Positions 11,381 to 18,078 of a DNA stretch of 39,365 bases are shown here, in pieces (the first letter of the stretch is position 1; each line of letters begins with the position of its first letter). The notes under the pieces are model-generated. The model worked only from the letters and a program-made list of their open reading frames with translations. It was not told where the DNA came from and searched no databases. Both the position numbers and the translations under genes were made by a program. The DNA lies in contig DATJUT010000058.1 in the NCBI GenBank assembly GCA_035502185.1, positions 1 through 39,365 on the forward strand. Reading direction: 5' to 3'. Source of the DNA: Gemmatimonadales bacterium. GTDB lineage: Bacteria; Gemmatimonadota; Gemmatimonadetes; Gemmatimonadales; JACORV01.

Positions 11381-12979
11381 GTGGTCGGATTTATCCCTGC
11401 AGTGTTCGGCGTGACCCCCGAGGCATCGCGCGCCACCGAGCAGCGGTTGCGCGTCGCCGTGGACTCGTCGCCGAGCGGCCTCCTGATGACGGACGCCCGG
11501 GGCGGCATCGTGCTCGTCAACCGCGAGATCGAGCGCCTGTTCGGGTACCCGCGCGAGGAGCTGCTCGGCAAGTCGGTGGATACGCTGGTGCCCGAGCGGT
11601 TCCGGCAGGGTCACGGGGGCTTCCGCGGCACGTTCCTGGCCGACCCGAAGGTGCGGGCGATGGGCGCCGGCCGCGACCTGTACGGACTGCGGAAGGACGG
11701 CACCGAGGTGCCGGTGGAGATCGGCCTGACGCCGGTCGTGACGGACGAGGGGATGTTCGTCCTCGCGTCCATCGTGGACATCAGCCCACGCAAGAAGGCG
11801 GAGGACGAGCGGCACCGGCTGGAGGAGGATCTGCGGCAGGCGCAGAAGCTCGAGGCCGTGGGGACCCTCGCCGGGGGCATCGCGCACGACTTCAACAACA
11901 TCCTGTTCGGGATCGTGGGCTACGCCGAGCTGATCGGGCGGGCCGGGAGCCCGGCCGACGCGAGGGCGGACCTGGACGAGCTGCTCAAGGCGGCCACGCG
12001 CGGCAAGGAGCTGGTCGAGCGGATCATGGTCTTCAGCCGGCGCCAGCCCGCGGAGCGACGCCCGCTGGAGATCGGCGCGACGATCGCCGAGGCCGCGAAG
12101 CTGCTGCGCGCGACGCTGCCGGCCTCGATCGAGGTGCGTGTGACCGTCCATCCCGAGGCGCCGTGGGTGCTGGGCGACGCGACCTCGATTCACCAGATCC
12201 TGATGAACCTCGGCACCAACTCGGCGCACGCGATGCCGCACGGTGGCCTGCTCGACATCCTCGTGGAGCCGCGCTACGTGCGCGACAGCGTCGTGCGCAG
12301 GCACCCGGGGCTGCACGAGGGGCCGTACGTGGTGCTGGTGGTGCGGGACACCGGAGGCGGGATGGATGCCGGCGTCCGCAGCCGCGCGTTCGAGCCCTTC
12401 TTCACCACCAAGCCGAAGGGCTCGGGCACGGGCCTCGGCCTCTCGATGGTGCACACCATCGTGGAGGCGCACGAGGGCGTGATCGACCTGGCGAGCGAGC
12501 CGGGCCGCGGCACGAGCGTGACGTGCTTCTTCCCGGTGCTCCCGGCGTCCGCCGCCGAGGAGCAGCGCGAGGCCGGCGTCGCGCCGCGGGGCCACGGCGA
12601 GCGGGTGCTCCTGGTGGACGACGAGCCGACGCTGGCGCGGATGAACAAGCGCCGGCTCGAGGCGCTGGGCTACGTGGTGGTCGCGGAGACCGACCCCGAG
12701 CGCGCGCTGGAGACCTTCCGGTCGCGGCCGGCGGAGCACGACGTGGTGATCACGGACTACCTGATGCCCCGGCTCGCGGGCCTCGACCTCGCCCGCGAAG
12801 TGCACAACCTGCGGCCGGACGTGCCGATCGTCCTCCTGACGGGTTTCATGGAGGAGCTGCCCGACGAGACGATCAAGGCCGCCGGGATCCGCCGGCTGGT
12901 GAACAAGCCGGCCACGATGCTCGAGCTTGGCCAAGCCGTCCACGCCGTGACGAAAGGCGCGCAGGCCGCGCACAGCTGA
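11381..12979 (+). CDS. Hybrid sensor histidine kinase (PAS-HisKA-HATPase-REC)
   Basis: Cytoplasmic signalling protein of about 532 residues without membrane segments. A PAS domain (about 22-135, SSPSGLLMTDARGGIVLVN) is followed by a short coil and a HisKA domain with phospho-acceptor H169 in GGIAHDFNNIL. An HATPase domain with N box (NLGTNSAHAM) and G boxes (DTGGGMD, GTGLGLSMV) comes next. The C-terminal receiver (about 402-532) has acidic pair DDE, phospho-acceptor D459 in VITDYLMP and conserved K509 in NKPAT. There is no DNA-binding output, so the signal must pass to a separate histidine phosphotransferase or regulator not seen nearby. The start is uncertain: GTG 11381 is the first in frame, and GTG 11402 or 11411 are possible; none has a clear ribosome site. 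It is divergent from the efflux operon, so regulation of that operon is conceivable but unproven. Confidence 0.92.
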   Translation: MVGFIPAVFGVTPEASRATEQRLRVAVDSSPSGLLMTDARGGIVLVNREIERLFGYPREELLGKSVDTLVPERFRQGHGGFRGTFLADPKVRAMGAGRDLYGLRKDGTEVPVEIGLTPVVTDEGMFVLASIVDISPRKKAEDERHRLEEDLRQAQKLEAVGTLAGGIAHDFNNILFGIVGYAELIGRAGSPADARADLDELLKAATRGKELVERIMVFSRRQPAERRPLEIGATIAEAAKLLRATLPASIEVRVTVHPEAPWVLGDATSIHQILMNLGTNSAHAMPHGGLLDILVEPRYVRDSVVRRHPGLHEGPYVVLVVRDTGGGMDAGVRSRAFEPFFTTKPKGSGTGLGLSMVHTIVEAHEGVIDLASEPGRGTSVTCFFPVLPASAAEEQREAGVAPRGHGERVLLVDDEPTLARMNKRRLEALGYVVVAETDPERALETFRSRPAEHDVVITDYLMPRLAGLDLAREVHNLRPDVPIVLLTGFMEELPDETIKAAGIRRLVNKPATMLELGQAVHAVTKGAQAAHS

Positions 12980-13041
12980 CCGTTCCGCACCTCGCGGGCC
13001 AACGCCTTGCCGGGCCCGCCCTCCCGGTGCACCGTATTGGC

Positions 13042-13434
13042 ATGTCCGCCGCAGGTCCCTCGGTCTCGTGCCCCAGGTGCGGGGCGACCATCATCCTGTC
13101 GTCTCCGGTGAGGCGCTCGAGCGTGCCGGAGCCGCAGGCCACCGAGCACTTCCGCGGCATGGTGGGGGGCGGTCAGGGGATCGACACCATCGTGCAGAGC
13201 GTGTGCCAGCGGTGCGGGTGCCGCTGGATCCCGCGCACGACGGAGGAGCGCCGCATGCGGGCGCTGTCGGGCCAGCTGGGCACCGAGGCGATGCGCGTGG
13301 CGCAGGCGCAGGAGGTCGCCGCGAGCGCGAAGGCGACGCGCAGGCGCACCATCATGCCCGGGAAGGTGCCCACGCGCACCTGGGTGATCGCCTTCGTGAT
13401 GATCGTGGTCATTCTGCTGGCGCTGTTCACCTAG
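13042..13434 (+). CDS. Small zinc-ribbon protein with C-terminal membrane anchor
   Basis: Unrecognised protein of 130 residues. Two Cys pairs (CPRCG at about 10-14 and CQRCGCR at about 55-61) form a likely zinc ribbon. A charged Ala-rich helix follows, and one hydrophobic segment closes the chain (about 111-128, WVIAFVMIVVILLALF), so the ribbon would face the cytoplasm as a tail-anchored domain. Expressed in the same direction as the hybrid kinase, 62 bases downstream. The ATG at 13042 has no Shine-Dalgarno sequence. A GTG five codons upstream (13027) is no better, so the start may be leaderless or mis-set. Function unknown. Confidence 0.7.
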   Translation: MSAAGPSVSCPRCGATIILSSPVRRSSVPEPQATEHFRGMVGGGQGIDTIVQSVCQRCGCRWIPRTTEERRMRALSGQLGTEAMRVAQAQEVAASAKATRRRTIMPGKVPTRTWVIAFVMIVVILLALFT

Positions 13435-13453
13435 GCGGCGGGAAGGGCGTTCC

Positions 13454-13963
13454 TCACCGGCTCAGCAGGTCCACGTAGGCCTCCGCCACCAGTGACGCTG
13501 CGCCGATCGCCAGCCGCTCCATCAGCGCCCGGGCCTCGGCAGCGCCGGCCTCCACCGGCTCGCCGGCGGCGAGCTGCACCTCCAGCTCCAGGAAGTGCCC
13601 CAGTCCGGCCACCTCGTCCAGGTGCACGCGCGTGCGCCCGACGTGGTAGACGAGGCGGCGCTTGACGACCTGGCCGCACGGGCCGAGCGCCCGCGCGAGC
13701 AGCTCCCGCAGCGCGGGTCCGTCCGCGAGCCGCACGACTTCGTAGGCCGACTCCGCCGGCTCGGGCGTGTCCGGGCGCTCGTACCAGATCAGCTCCGCGG
13801 CCGCGCCCGCGACCTCGCGCAGCTTCAGTCGGCCGCGGGGCACCCGGAAGAACGTGTCGGTCTGCGCCAGCGACGCCGCGGGACCGTCCGCGGCGGCGGC
13901 CACCAGCCGGCGAGTCCGGGCCGGGTCCGCGACGCGGGCCTTGATCTCGACGTTGCGTGCCAC
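13454..13963 (-). CDS. CYTH-domain protein (CyaB/thiamine-triphosphatase-like)
   Basis: A 169-residue single-domain protein of the CYTH superfamily, whose members bind triphosphorylated substrates and divalent metals in a beta-tunnel. The N-terminal signature NVEIKAR matches the CyaB-type version of the ExExK motif. Further tunnel strands carry alternating charges (TDTFFRVPRGRLKLRE, LIWYERPD, VKRRLVYHVGRTRVHLDEV, GHFLELEVQL). Activity could be adenylate cyclase class IV, thiamine triphosphatase or inorganic triphosphatase; sequence alone does not decide. The GTG at 13963 is supported by GGAGG four bases upstream. Last gene of the leftward trio CFA synthase, DUF1697, CYTH. Confidence 0.88.
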   Translation of the reverse strand: MARNVEIKARVADPARTRRLVAAAADGPAASLAQTDTFFRVPRGRLKLREVAGAAAELIWYERPDTPEPAESAYEVVRLADGPALRELLARALGPCGQVVKRRLVYHVGRTRVHLDEVAGLGHFLELEVQLAAGEPVEAGAAEARALMERLAIGAASLVAEAYVDLLSR

Positions 13964-13988
13964 GCGCCCTCCGTGCCGGCGGCCGGCC

Positions 13989-14531
13989 TCAGTCCCACAC
14001 CATCGCGCCGAGCTTCATCACGGTGTTCCAGTTGCGGCCGGTGCCGCGCGTCCCGAGGCCCTTCTCGATGCGCGCGACGGTGAGGCGCGAGGGGCCGATG
14101 CCGTCGGGGTAGACGACGTACGCCTGCTGGCCCGCGGTCCGCACCAGCTCCCGGCCCGTGATCGTCTCCTGCAGGGCCCGCGCGCGGGCCGGGCCCGGCG
14201 CGTCCTTGAGGCACATCACCACCAGGTGAGCCGGGTCCCGCTCGGCCGCCTCGCGGAACGGGTTCCTCGCGACCACGGACCGCCACTCGTCCGCCGTGCG
14301 CACGAAGAAGTCGGTCTCGATCCCGAGGCGCTTCGACACCTCGGCCTCGAGCCGGCGCTCGAGCGCCGCGGCCGACCCCGCGCCGGCGCGGAACACCAGG
14401 TTGCCGCTCTGGAGCAGGGATCGCACGTCGTCGAAGCCCAGCGTGGCGAGCAGCTCGCGCAGGTCGGCCATCGCCACCCGACCGTGGCCGCCGAGGTTGA
14501 CCGCGCGGAGCAGGGCGATGCAGGTGGTCAC
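13989..14531 (-). CDS. DUF1697 family protein
   Basis: A 180-residue protein with the hallmark start of DUF1697 (IALLRAVNLGGHGRVAMADLR), then the conserved LQSGNLVF block and the C-terminal GRNWNTVMKL segment. The family is widespread and functionally uncharacterised. No signal peptide or membrane segment is present, so it is cytoplasmic. The start is GTG 14531, with only a weak ribosome site. It lies 66 bases after the CFA synthase and 25 bases before the CYTH gene, probably on the same transcript. Confidence 0.9.
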   Translation of the reverse strand: MTTCIALLRAVNLGGHGRVAMADLRELLATLGFDDVRSLLQSGNLVFRAGAGSAAALERRLEAEVSKRLGIETDFFVRTADEWRSVVARNPFREAAERDPAHLVVMCLKDAPGPARARALQETITGRELVRTAGQQAYVVYPDGIGPSRLTVARIEKGLGTRGTGRNWNTVMKLGAMVWD

Positions 14532-14597
14532 GGAATCATCCGCCCGAGGCGCAGCTGCCGACCGGGAACGGGTGGAACGTGCGCCAGCCGCCCGCCA

Positions 14598-15716
14598 TCA
14601 GCGCGGCGCCGAGTACCCGCCGGGCACGCCCCGGGGCGAGAGCACGACTTGCCACAGCTGGTTCTTCCGCGCACGGAACCCGCCCGCACTCGAGAGCAGG
14701 AAGTAGCGCCACATCCGGCGGAACCGCTCGCCGTACCGGCTGGAGATCTCGGGCCAGTGCTGCTGGAAGTTGCGGTGCCACTGCATCAGGGTCCGGTCGT
14801 AGTCCGGACCGAAGCCGTGCCAGTCCTCCAGCACGAACCGCCCCTCGATCGCCGCGGCGATCTGCCGCGCGGACGGGAGCATCGAGTTCGGGAAGATGTA
14901 GCGCTGGGTCCAGGGATCCGTCGCCGTCTGGGAGCGGTTGCCGCCGATGGTGTGGAGCAGGAACAGGCCGTCGCGCGCGAGCAGGCCGCGCACGACCCGC
15001 ATGAAGGTGCCGTAGTTCTTCCGCCCGACGTGCTCGAACATGCCGATCGACAGCACGCGGTCGAACCTCCCGCCCAGCGTGCGGTAGTCCTGGAGGCGGA
15101 TCTCGACCGGCAGTCCCTCGCACAGTCCGCGGGCGAACCTGGCCTGCTCCTCCGACACCGTGATCCCCACCACCGAGACCCCGTACCGCTCCGCCGCGAA
15201 CCGCGCGGTGCCGCCCCAGCCGCAGCCGATGTCGAGCACGCGCATCCCCGGCCGCAGCCCGAGCTTGCGGCACACCAGGTCCAGTTTGGCCTCCTGGGCG
15301 TCGTCCAGCGTGCCGGCATGCTTCCAGTACGCGCAGCTGTAGATCATCCGCCGGTCGAGCATCCGGCGGAACAGGTCGTTGCCGAGATCGTAGTGGTGCC
15401 GGCCGATCCGGAAGGCGCGGCCCGGCCGCTGGAGGTTGACCAGCCGGGCCCACAACGCGCCGGCCGCGTCCCGCCACGGCCGGACCCGCCGATCCAGCTC
15501 GGCCCCGAGCACCCGGGTGAAGAACTCGTCGAGCCGCTCGCAGTCCCACCAGCCGTCCATGTAGGACTCGCCCAGCCCGAGCGAACCGCCGGTCACGACG
15601 CGGGCGAACAGCCGAGGATCGTGGACCCGGACGTCCCAGGGCCGGTCGCCGTCGATCGCGACGTCGGCCAGCTCGAGCAGCCGTTCGACCGTCCTGCGGA
15701 TCGTCGTGCCCGGCAT
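14598..15716 (-). CDS. cfa: Cyclopropane-fatty-acyl-phospholipid synthase
   Basis: Transfers a methylene group from S-adenosylmethionine to cis double bonds of membrane phospholipid acyl chains, acting at the inner face of the membrane. Its 372 residues are close to E. coli Cfa (382). The N-terminal lipid-binding domain contains GLGESYMDGWWDCERLDEFF. The SAM domain has motif I VLDIGCGWGG, the typical DLGNDLFRRMLD and YSCAYW signatures, and the conserved MFEHVGRKNY block. Late motifs include IFPNSMLPS and MQWHRNFQ. The ATG at 15716 is preferred over one 9 codons upstream, because GGGAGGGG lies immediately before it. First gene of a leftward trio and divergent from the lipoprotein gene. It modifies lipids, often in stationary phase. 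Confidence 0.95.
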   Translation of the reverse strand: MPGTTIRRTVERLLELADVAIDGDRPWDVRVHDPRLFARVVTGGSLGLGESYMDGWWDCERLDEFFTRVLGAELDRRVRPWRDAAGALWARLVNLQRPGRAFRIGRHHYDLGNDLFRRMLDRRMIYSCAYWKHAGTLDDAQEAKLDLVCRKLGLRPGMRVLDIGCGWGGTARFAAERYGVSVVGITVSEEQARFARGLCEGLPVEIRLQDYRTLGGRFDRVLSIGMFEHVGRKNYGTFMRVVRGLLARDGLFLLHTIGGNRSQTATDPWTQRYIFPNSMLPSARQIAAAIEGRFVLEDWHGFGPDYDRTLMQWHRNFQQHWPEISSRYGERFRRMWRYFLLSSAGGFRARKNQLWQVVLSPRGVPGGYSAPR

Positions 15717-15796
15717 GGCCCCTCCCGCAGAGATCCGCGTCAACGATAGGCGCCGCGCCGCCCGTCGGCCAGACTCACCGGGCGGGCCGTCATTGC

Positions 15797-15825
15797 TTGC
15801 GTGGGGGCGCGGCGGTCCGCATACT
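15797..15825 (+). promoter_or_regulatory. Putative sigma70 promoter of the plug-like lipoprotein gene
   Basis: TTGCGT (15797-15802), a 17-base spacer, then CATACT (15820-15825). This would start transcription near 15832, a few bases before GAGGAGG (15836-15842), which stands 8 bases ahead of the ATG at 15851. Spacing and position fit well; both boxes deviate from consensus. Confidence 0.5.
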
Positions 15826-15850
15826 GTCGAGCAGAGAGGAGGCTTGTCCC

Positions 15851-16267
15851 ATGCGCTCGCTCGTCAGACCCGCCGCCCTGATCCGGGCCGCCGCCCTCAT
15901 CGCGCTGGCCGCCGCCTGCGCACCGCGTCATCCGTCGGGCCAGGCCGCGCCCCTGCCGAACCGCGAGGTGCTCACCAGCGGGGACCTGAGCGGCAAGGGC
16001 TTCAGCACCGTCCTGGAGGCGCTGCAGGCGCTCCGGCCCCAGTGGCTCCAGGGGCGAGGGCCCGACAGCTTCTCCACGCCGTCCGAGGTCCGCGTCTTCC
16101 TCGACAGCAACGAGCTCGGCGGGGTGGACGCACTGAGCGTGGTGCAGCTGGCGAGCGTGGTGTACATCCGCCACTACGACGGCGTGGCGGCCAGTGCCAG
16201 GTGGGGCATCGGCCACAGCCAGGGCGTCATCTACATCGCGACCCATCCGGACGACCACCCGATCTGA
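15851..16267 (+). CDS. Small lipoprotein resembling an isolated TonB-receptor plug
   Basis: A 138-residue predicted lipoprotein. The signal peptide ends in a lipobox-like LAAAC, with Cys at about 23. The mature part contains EALQALRPQWLQGRG, then a strand that reads like the receptor phrase 'Y-VIDG' (VRVFLDSNELGG), and ends with VVYIRHYDG and WGIGHSQGVIYIATH. These resemble the closing part of TonB-dependent receptor plug domains (IEVLKD...GVILITT, as in the SusC of this window). There is no barrel. Short plug-like lipoproteins of this type appear, from memory, to be numerous in Gemmatimonadota; their role is not known to me. Strong ribosome site and a plausible promoter. The stop codon lies inside the inverted repeat that follows. 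Confidence 0.8.
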   Translation: MRSLVRPAALIRAAALIALAAACAPRHPSGQAAPLPNREVLTSGDLSGKGFSTVLEALQALRPQWLQGRGPDSFSTPSEVRVFLDSNELGGVDALSVVQLASVVYIRHYDGVAASARWGIGHSQGVIYIATHPDDHPI

Positions 16268-16322
16268 CCTGAGCGCCCCCCCCGGCGACGGCGACGAGCC
16301 GCCCGGGGGGGGCACCAGGTCA
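16265..16322. terminator. Long inverted repeat spanning both stop codons of convergent genes
   Basis: Left arm 16265-16285 and right arm 16303-16322 are near-perfect reverse complements (TGACCTG, a small mismatch, then G, eight C and GG). The loop has 17 bases. The TGA of the lipoprotein gene is the first triplet of the left arm, and the TGA of the GH43 gene is the mirror triplet of the right arm. A strong bidirectional terminator or 3'-end protector is the natural reading, though no T-run is present. Confidence 0.7.
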
Positions 16323-18035
16323 CGGCTGCAGCCGATAGGCGTACAGTCCCAGCATGGTCCCGACGAACCCGCCGGCCACCTTGCTGCTCAGGATGGTCCC
16401 GTCCACGTCCCCTTTCAATAGTATCCAGTCGCCCGGGCGGTAGGCGTAGGAGAAGTCGTAGCTCCCCCCGCGCGCGCGAATTCTCAGGTACAGCGTCGAA
16501 TCCGGCGGGCCCTCGAGCGGGGCCAGCGCGATGACGGTCGTGGCGGCCGAGTCGCGCGGGCCGCTCCGCTGCTGCAGCTCGACGACGGGTTGCCCGCCCT
16601 CCATCGCGACGCCCAGGAAGAAGAACGCGTCGCTCCCCTGGAACGCGACCATCCCGGCGCGGTCTCCCGCCGCCAGCGGCCGGTAGCGCATCGCGGTCGT
16701 GGCCGTGGCCCAGGCGTGCTGCTGGCGGCGGCCGACGAACGCAGGCTGCCCCGGGCCTTCGAGCGGGACGGATCGCGCGCGGAGCGTGAGCCATCCCGGG
16801 TGCGAGATCAGGTCGGCGAACGGCTCCCGCACGGTGCGCAGGAAGCTCCACTCGGGGGAGAGCTGGGGCGCGTCGAAGTCGTCACGCGCCGTGAAGTTGC
16901 CGGTCAGCGGCGGGTACGGGTGCCGCTCCGGCGAGAGCTTCGGCGCGCGCACGACGTAGGGCACGCTCGCCGTGTCGGTGAGGATGACCGGCCAGCCGTC
17001 GCGCCACGTGACCGGCAGCAGGAACGTCTCGCGCCCGGTGTTGAACGTGTAGTCCTCGTAGGGGCGCGTGCCGAGGAAGACCGCCCACCACTCGCCGTTC
17101 TCCGTCTCGACGAAGTCGGCGTGGCCGGTGGCCCAGACGGGGAACGGCCGCGTGGGATCGAGGTGCCGCTGGGTCAGGATCGGCTCGACGGGACCCGGGG
17201 CGTACGGTCCGAACACGGCGCGGCTGCGAAAGACCACCTCCGAGTGCTGCTCGGCCGTGCCGCCCTCGGCGCAGATCAGGTAGTACCAGCCGTCCTTCTT
17301 GAAGACGTGCGGCGCTTCGATCCAGATCGGGTGCCGCGCGATGTCGACGCCGCCGTTCACGATCATCCGGCGGGGGCCGACCAGCCGCTGCGCGGTGGTG
17401 TCGAGCTCCTGGATCCAGATGGCGCGGTGCCCCTGGCCGTAGAGCTGCGGGCCCTCCGGCAGGCCGTTGTTGACGATGTAGACCTTGCCGTCGTCGTCGA
17501 AGAACAGCGAGGGGTCGATGCCGTCGAAATGCAGCCACACCGGGTCGGACCACGGACCCCGGGGGTCGGTCGCCGTGACGAGGAAGTTGCCGCCGCGGTC
17601 CACCAGTGTCGTGATCATCCACATCCGGCCCGGCCGGCAGCTCAGGCTGGGAGCGAAGATGCCGCGCGAGATGCCCGCGCTGTCGAGGTCGAGCTGCGAC
17701 GGCCGGTCGAGGATGGAACGGATCTGGTGCCAGTGCACGAGGTCGCGGCTGGTGAACAACGGCACGCCCGGGTAGTACGCGAAGCTCGAATTCGCGAGGT
17801 AGTAGTCGGCGCCCTGGCGGCAGATCGTGGGATCGGGGTAGAAGCCGGCCAGGATCGGGTTCAGGTACTCGCCGTGCGTGGCGTGCGCGACGCGGTAGAT
17901 CGAGTCGTCACCGCTGTACTCGAACCAGTCGAACCGGGCTTCGGCGCCGGGGGCGAGCGTCTGCGCGGCGAGCGGGCCGGGGCCGGCCGCGATGAGCGCG
18001 ACGGCGAACGCGCATGACGCGAGGCGTGGGTGCAT
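16320..18035 (-). CDS. Secreted GH43 beta-xylosidase / arabinofuranosidase
   Basis: Removes xylose (or arabinofuranose) from xylo-oligosaccharides in the periplasm. Its 571 residues begin with a signal peptide (to about residue 25, PLAAQT). The five-bladed propeller has the three GH43 acids: D68 in AGFYPDPTI as base, D174 in GIDPSLFFDDD as pKa modulator and E240 in WIEAPHVFKKDGWYYL as acid. The C-terminal 190 residues (from about 385, ARDDFDAPQLSPEW) form the concanavalin-like beta-xylosidase C-terminal domain, which points to the GH43 subfamilies active on xylan. The ATG at 18035 has GGAGAA upstream. Last gene of the long xylan operon, 43 bases after GH115. The exact subfamily and the xylose/arabinose preference cannot be settled by eye. 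Confidence 0.93.
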   Translation of the reverse strand: MHPRLASCAFAVALIAAGPGPLAAQTLAPGAEARFDWFEYSGDDSIYRVAHATHGEYLNPILAGFYPDPTICRQGADYYLANSSFAYYPGVPLFTSRDLVHWHQIRSILDRPSQLDLDSAGISRGIFAPSLSCRPGRMWMITTLVDRGGNFLVTATDPRGPWSDPVWLHFDGIDPSLFFDDDGKVYIVNNGLPEGPQLYGQGHRAIWIQELDTTAQRLVGPRRMIVNGGVDIARHPIWIEAPHVFKKDGWYYLICAEGGTAEQHSEVVFRSRAVFGPYAPGPVEPILTQRHLDPTRPFPVWATGHADFVETENGEWWAVFLGTRPYEDYTFNTGRETFLLPVTWRDGWPVILTDTASVPYVVRAPKLSPERHPYPPLTGNFTARDDFDAPQLSPEWSFLRTVREPFADLISHPGWLTLRARSVPLEGPGQPAFVGRRQQHAWATATTAMRYRPLAAGDRAGMVAFQGSDAFFFLGVAMEGGQPVVELQQRSGPRDSAATTVIALAPLEGPPDSTLYLRIRARGGSYDFSYAYRPGDWILLKGDVDGTILSSKVAGGFVGTMLGLYAYRLQP

Positions 18036-18078
18036 GGTTTCTCCGGGAGTGGCCGGGTGCCGGGTGCCGGCGCCGGTC

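Noticed and set aside
13007-13040. TTGCCG and TATTGG before the zinc-ribbon gene as a promoter
   Set aside because: Spacer of 22 bases is outside the workable range.
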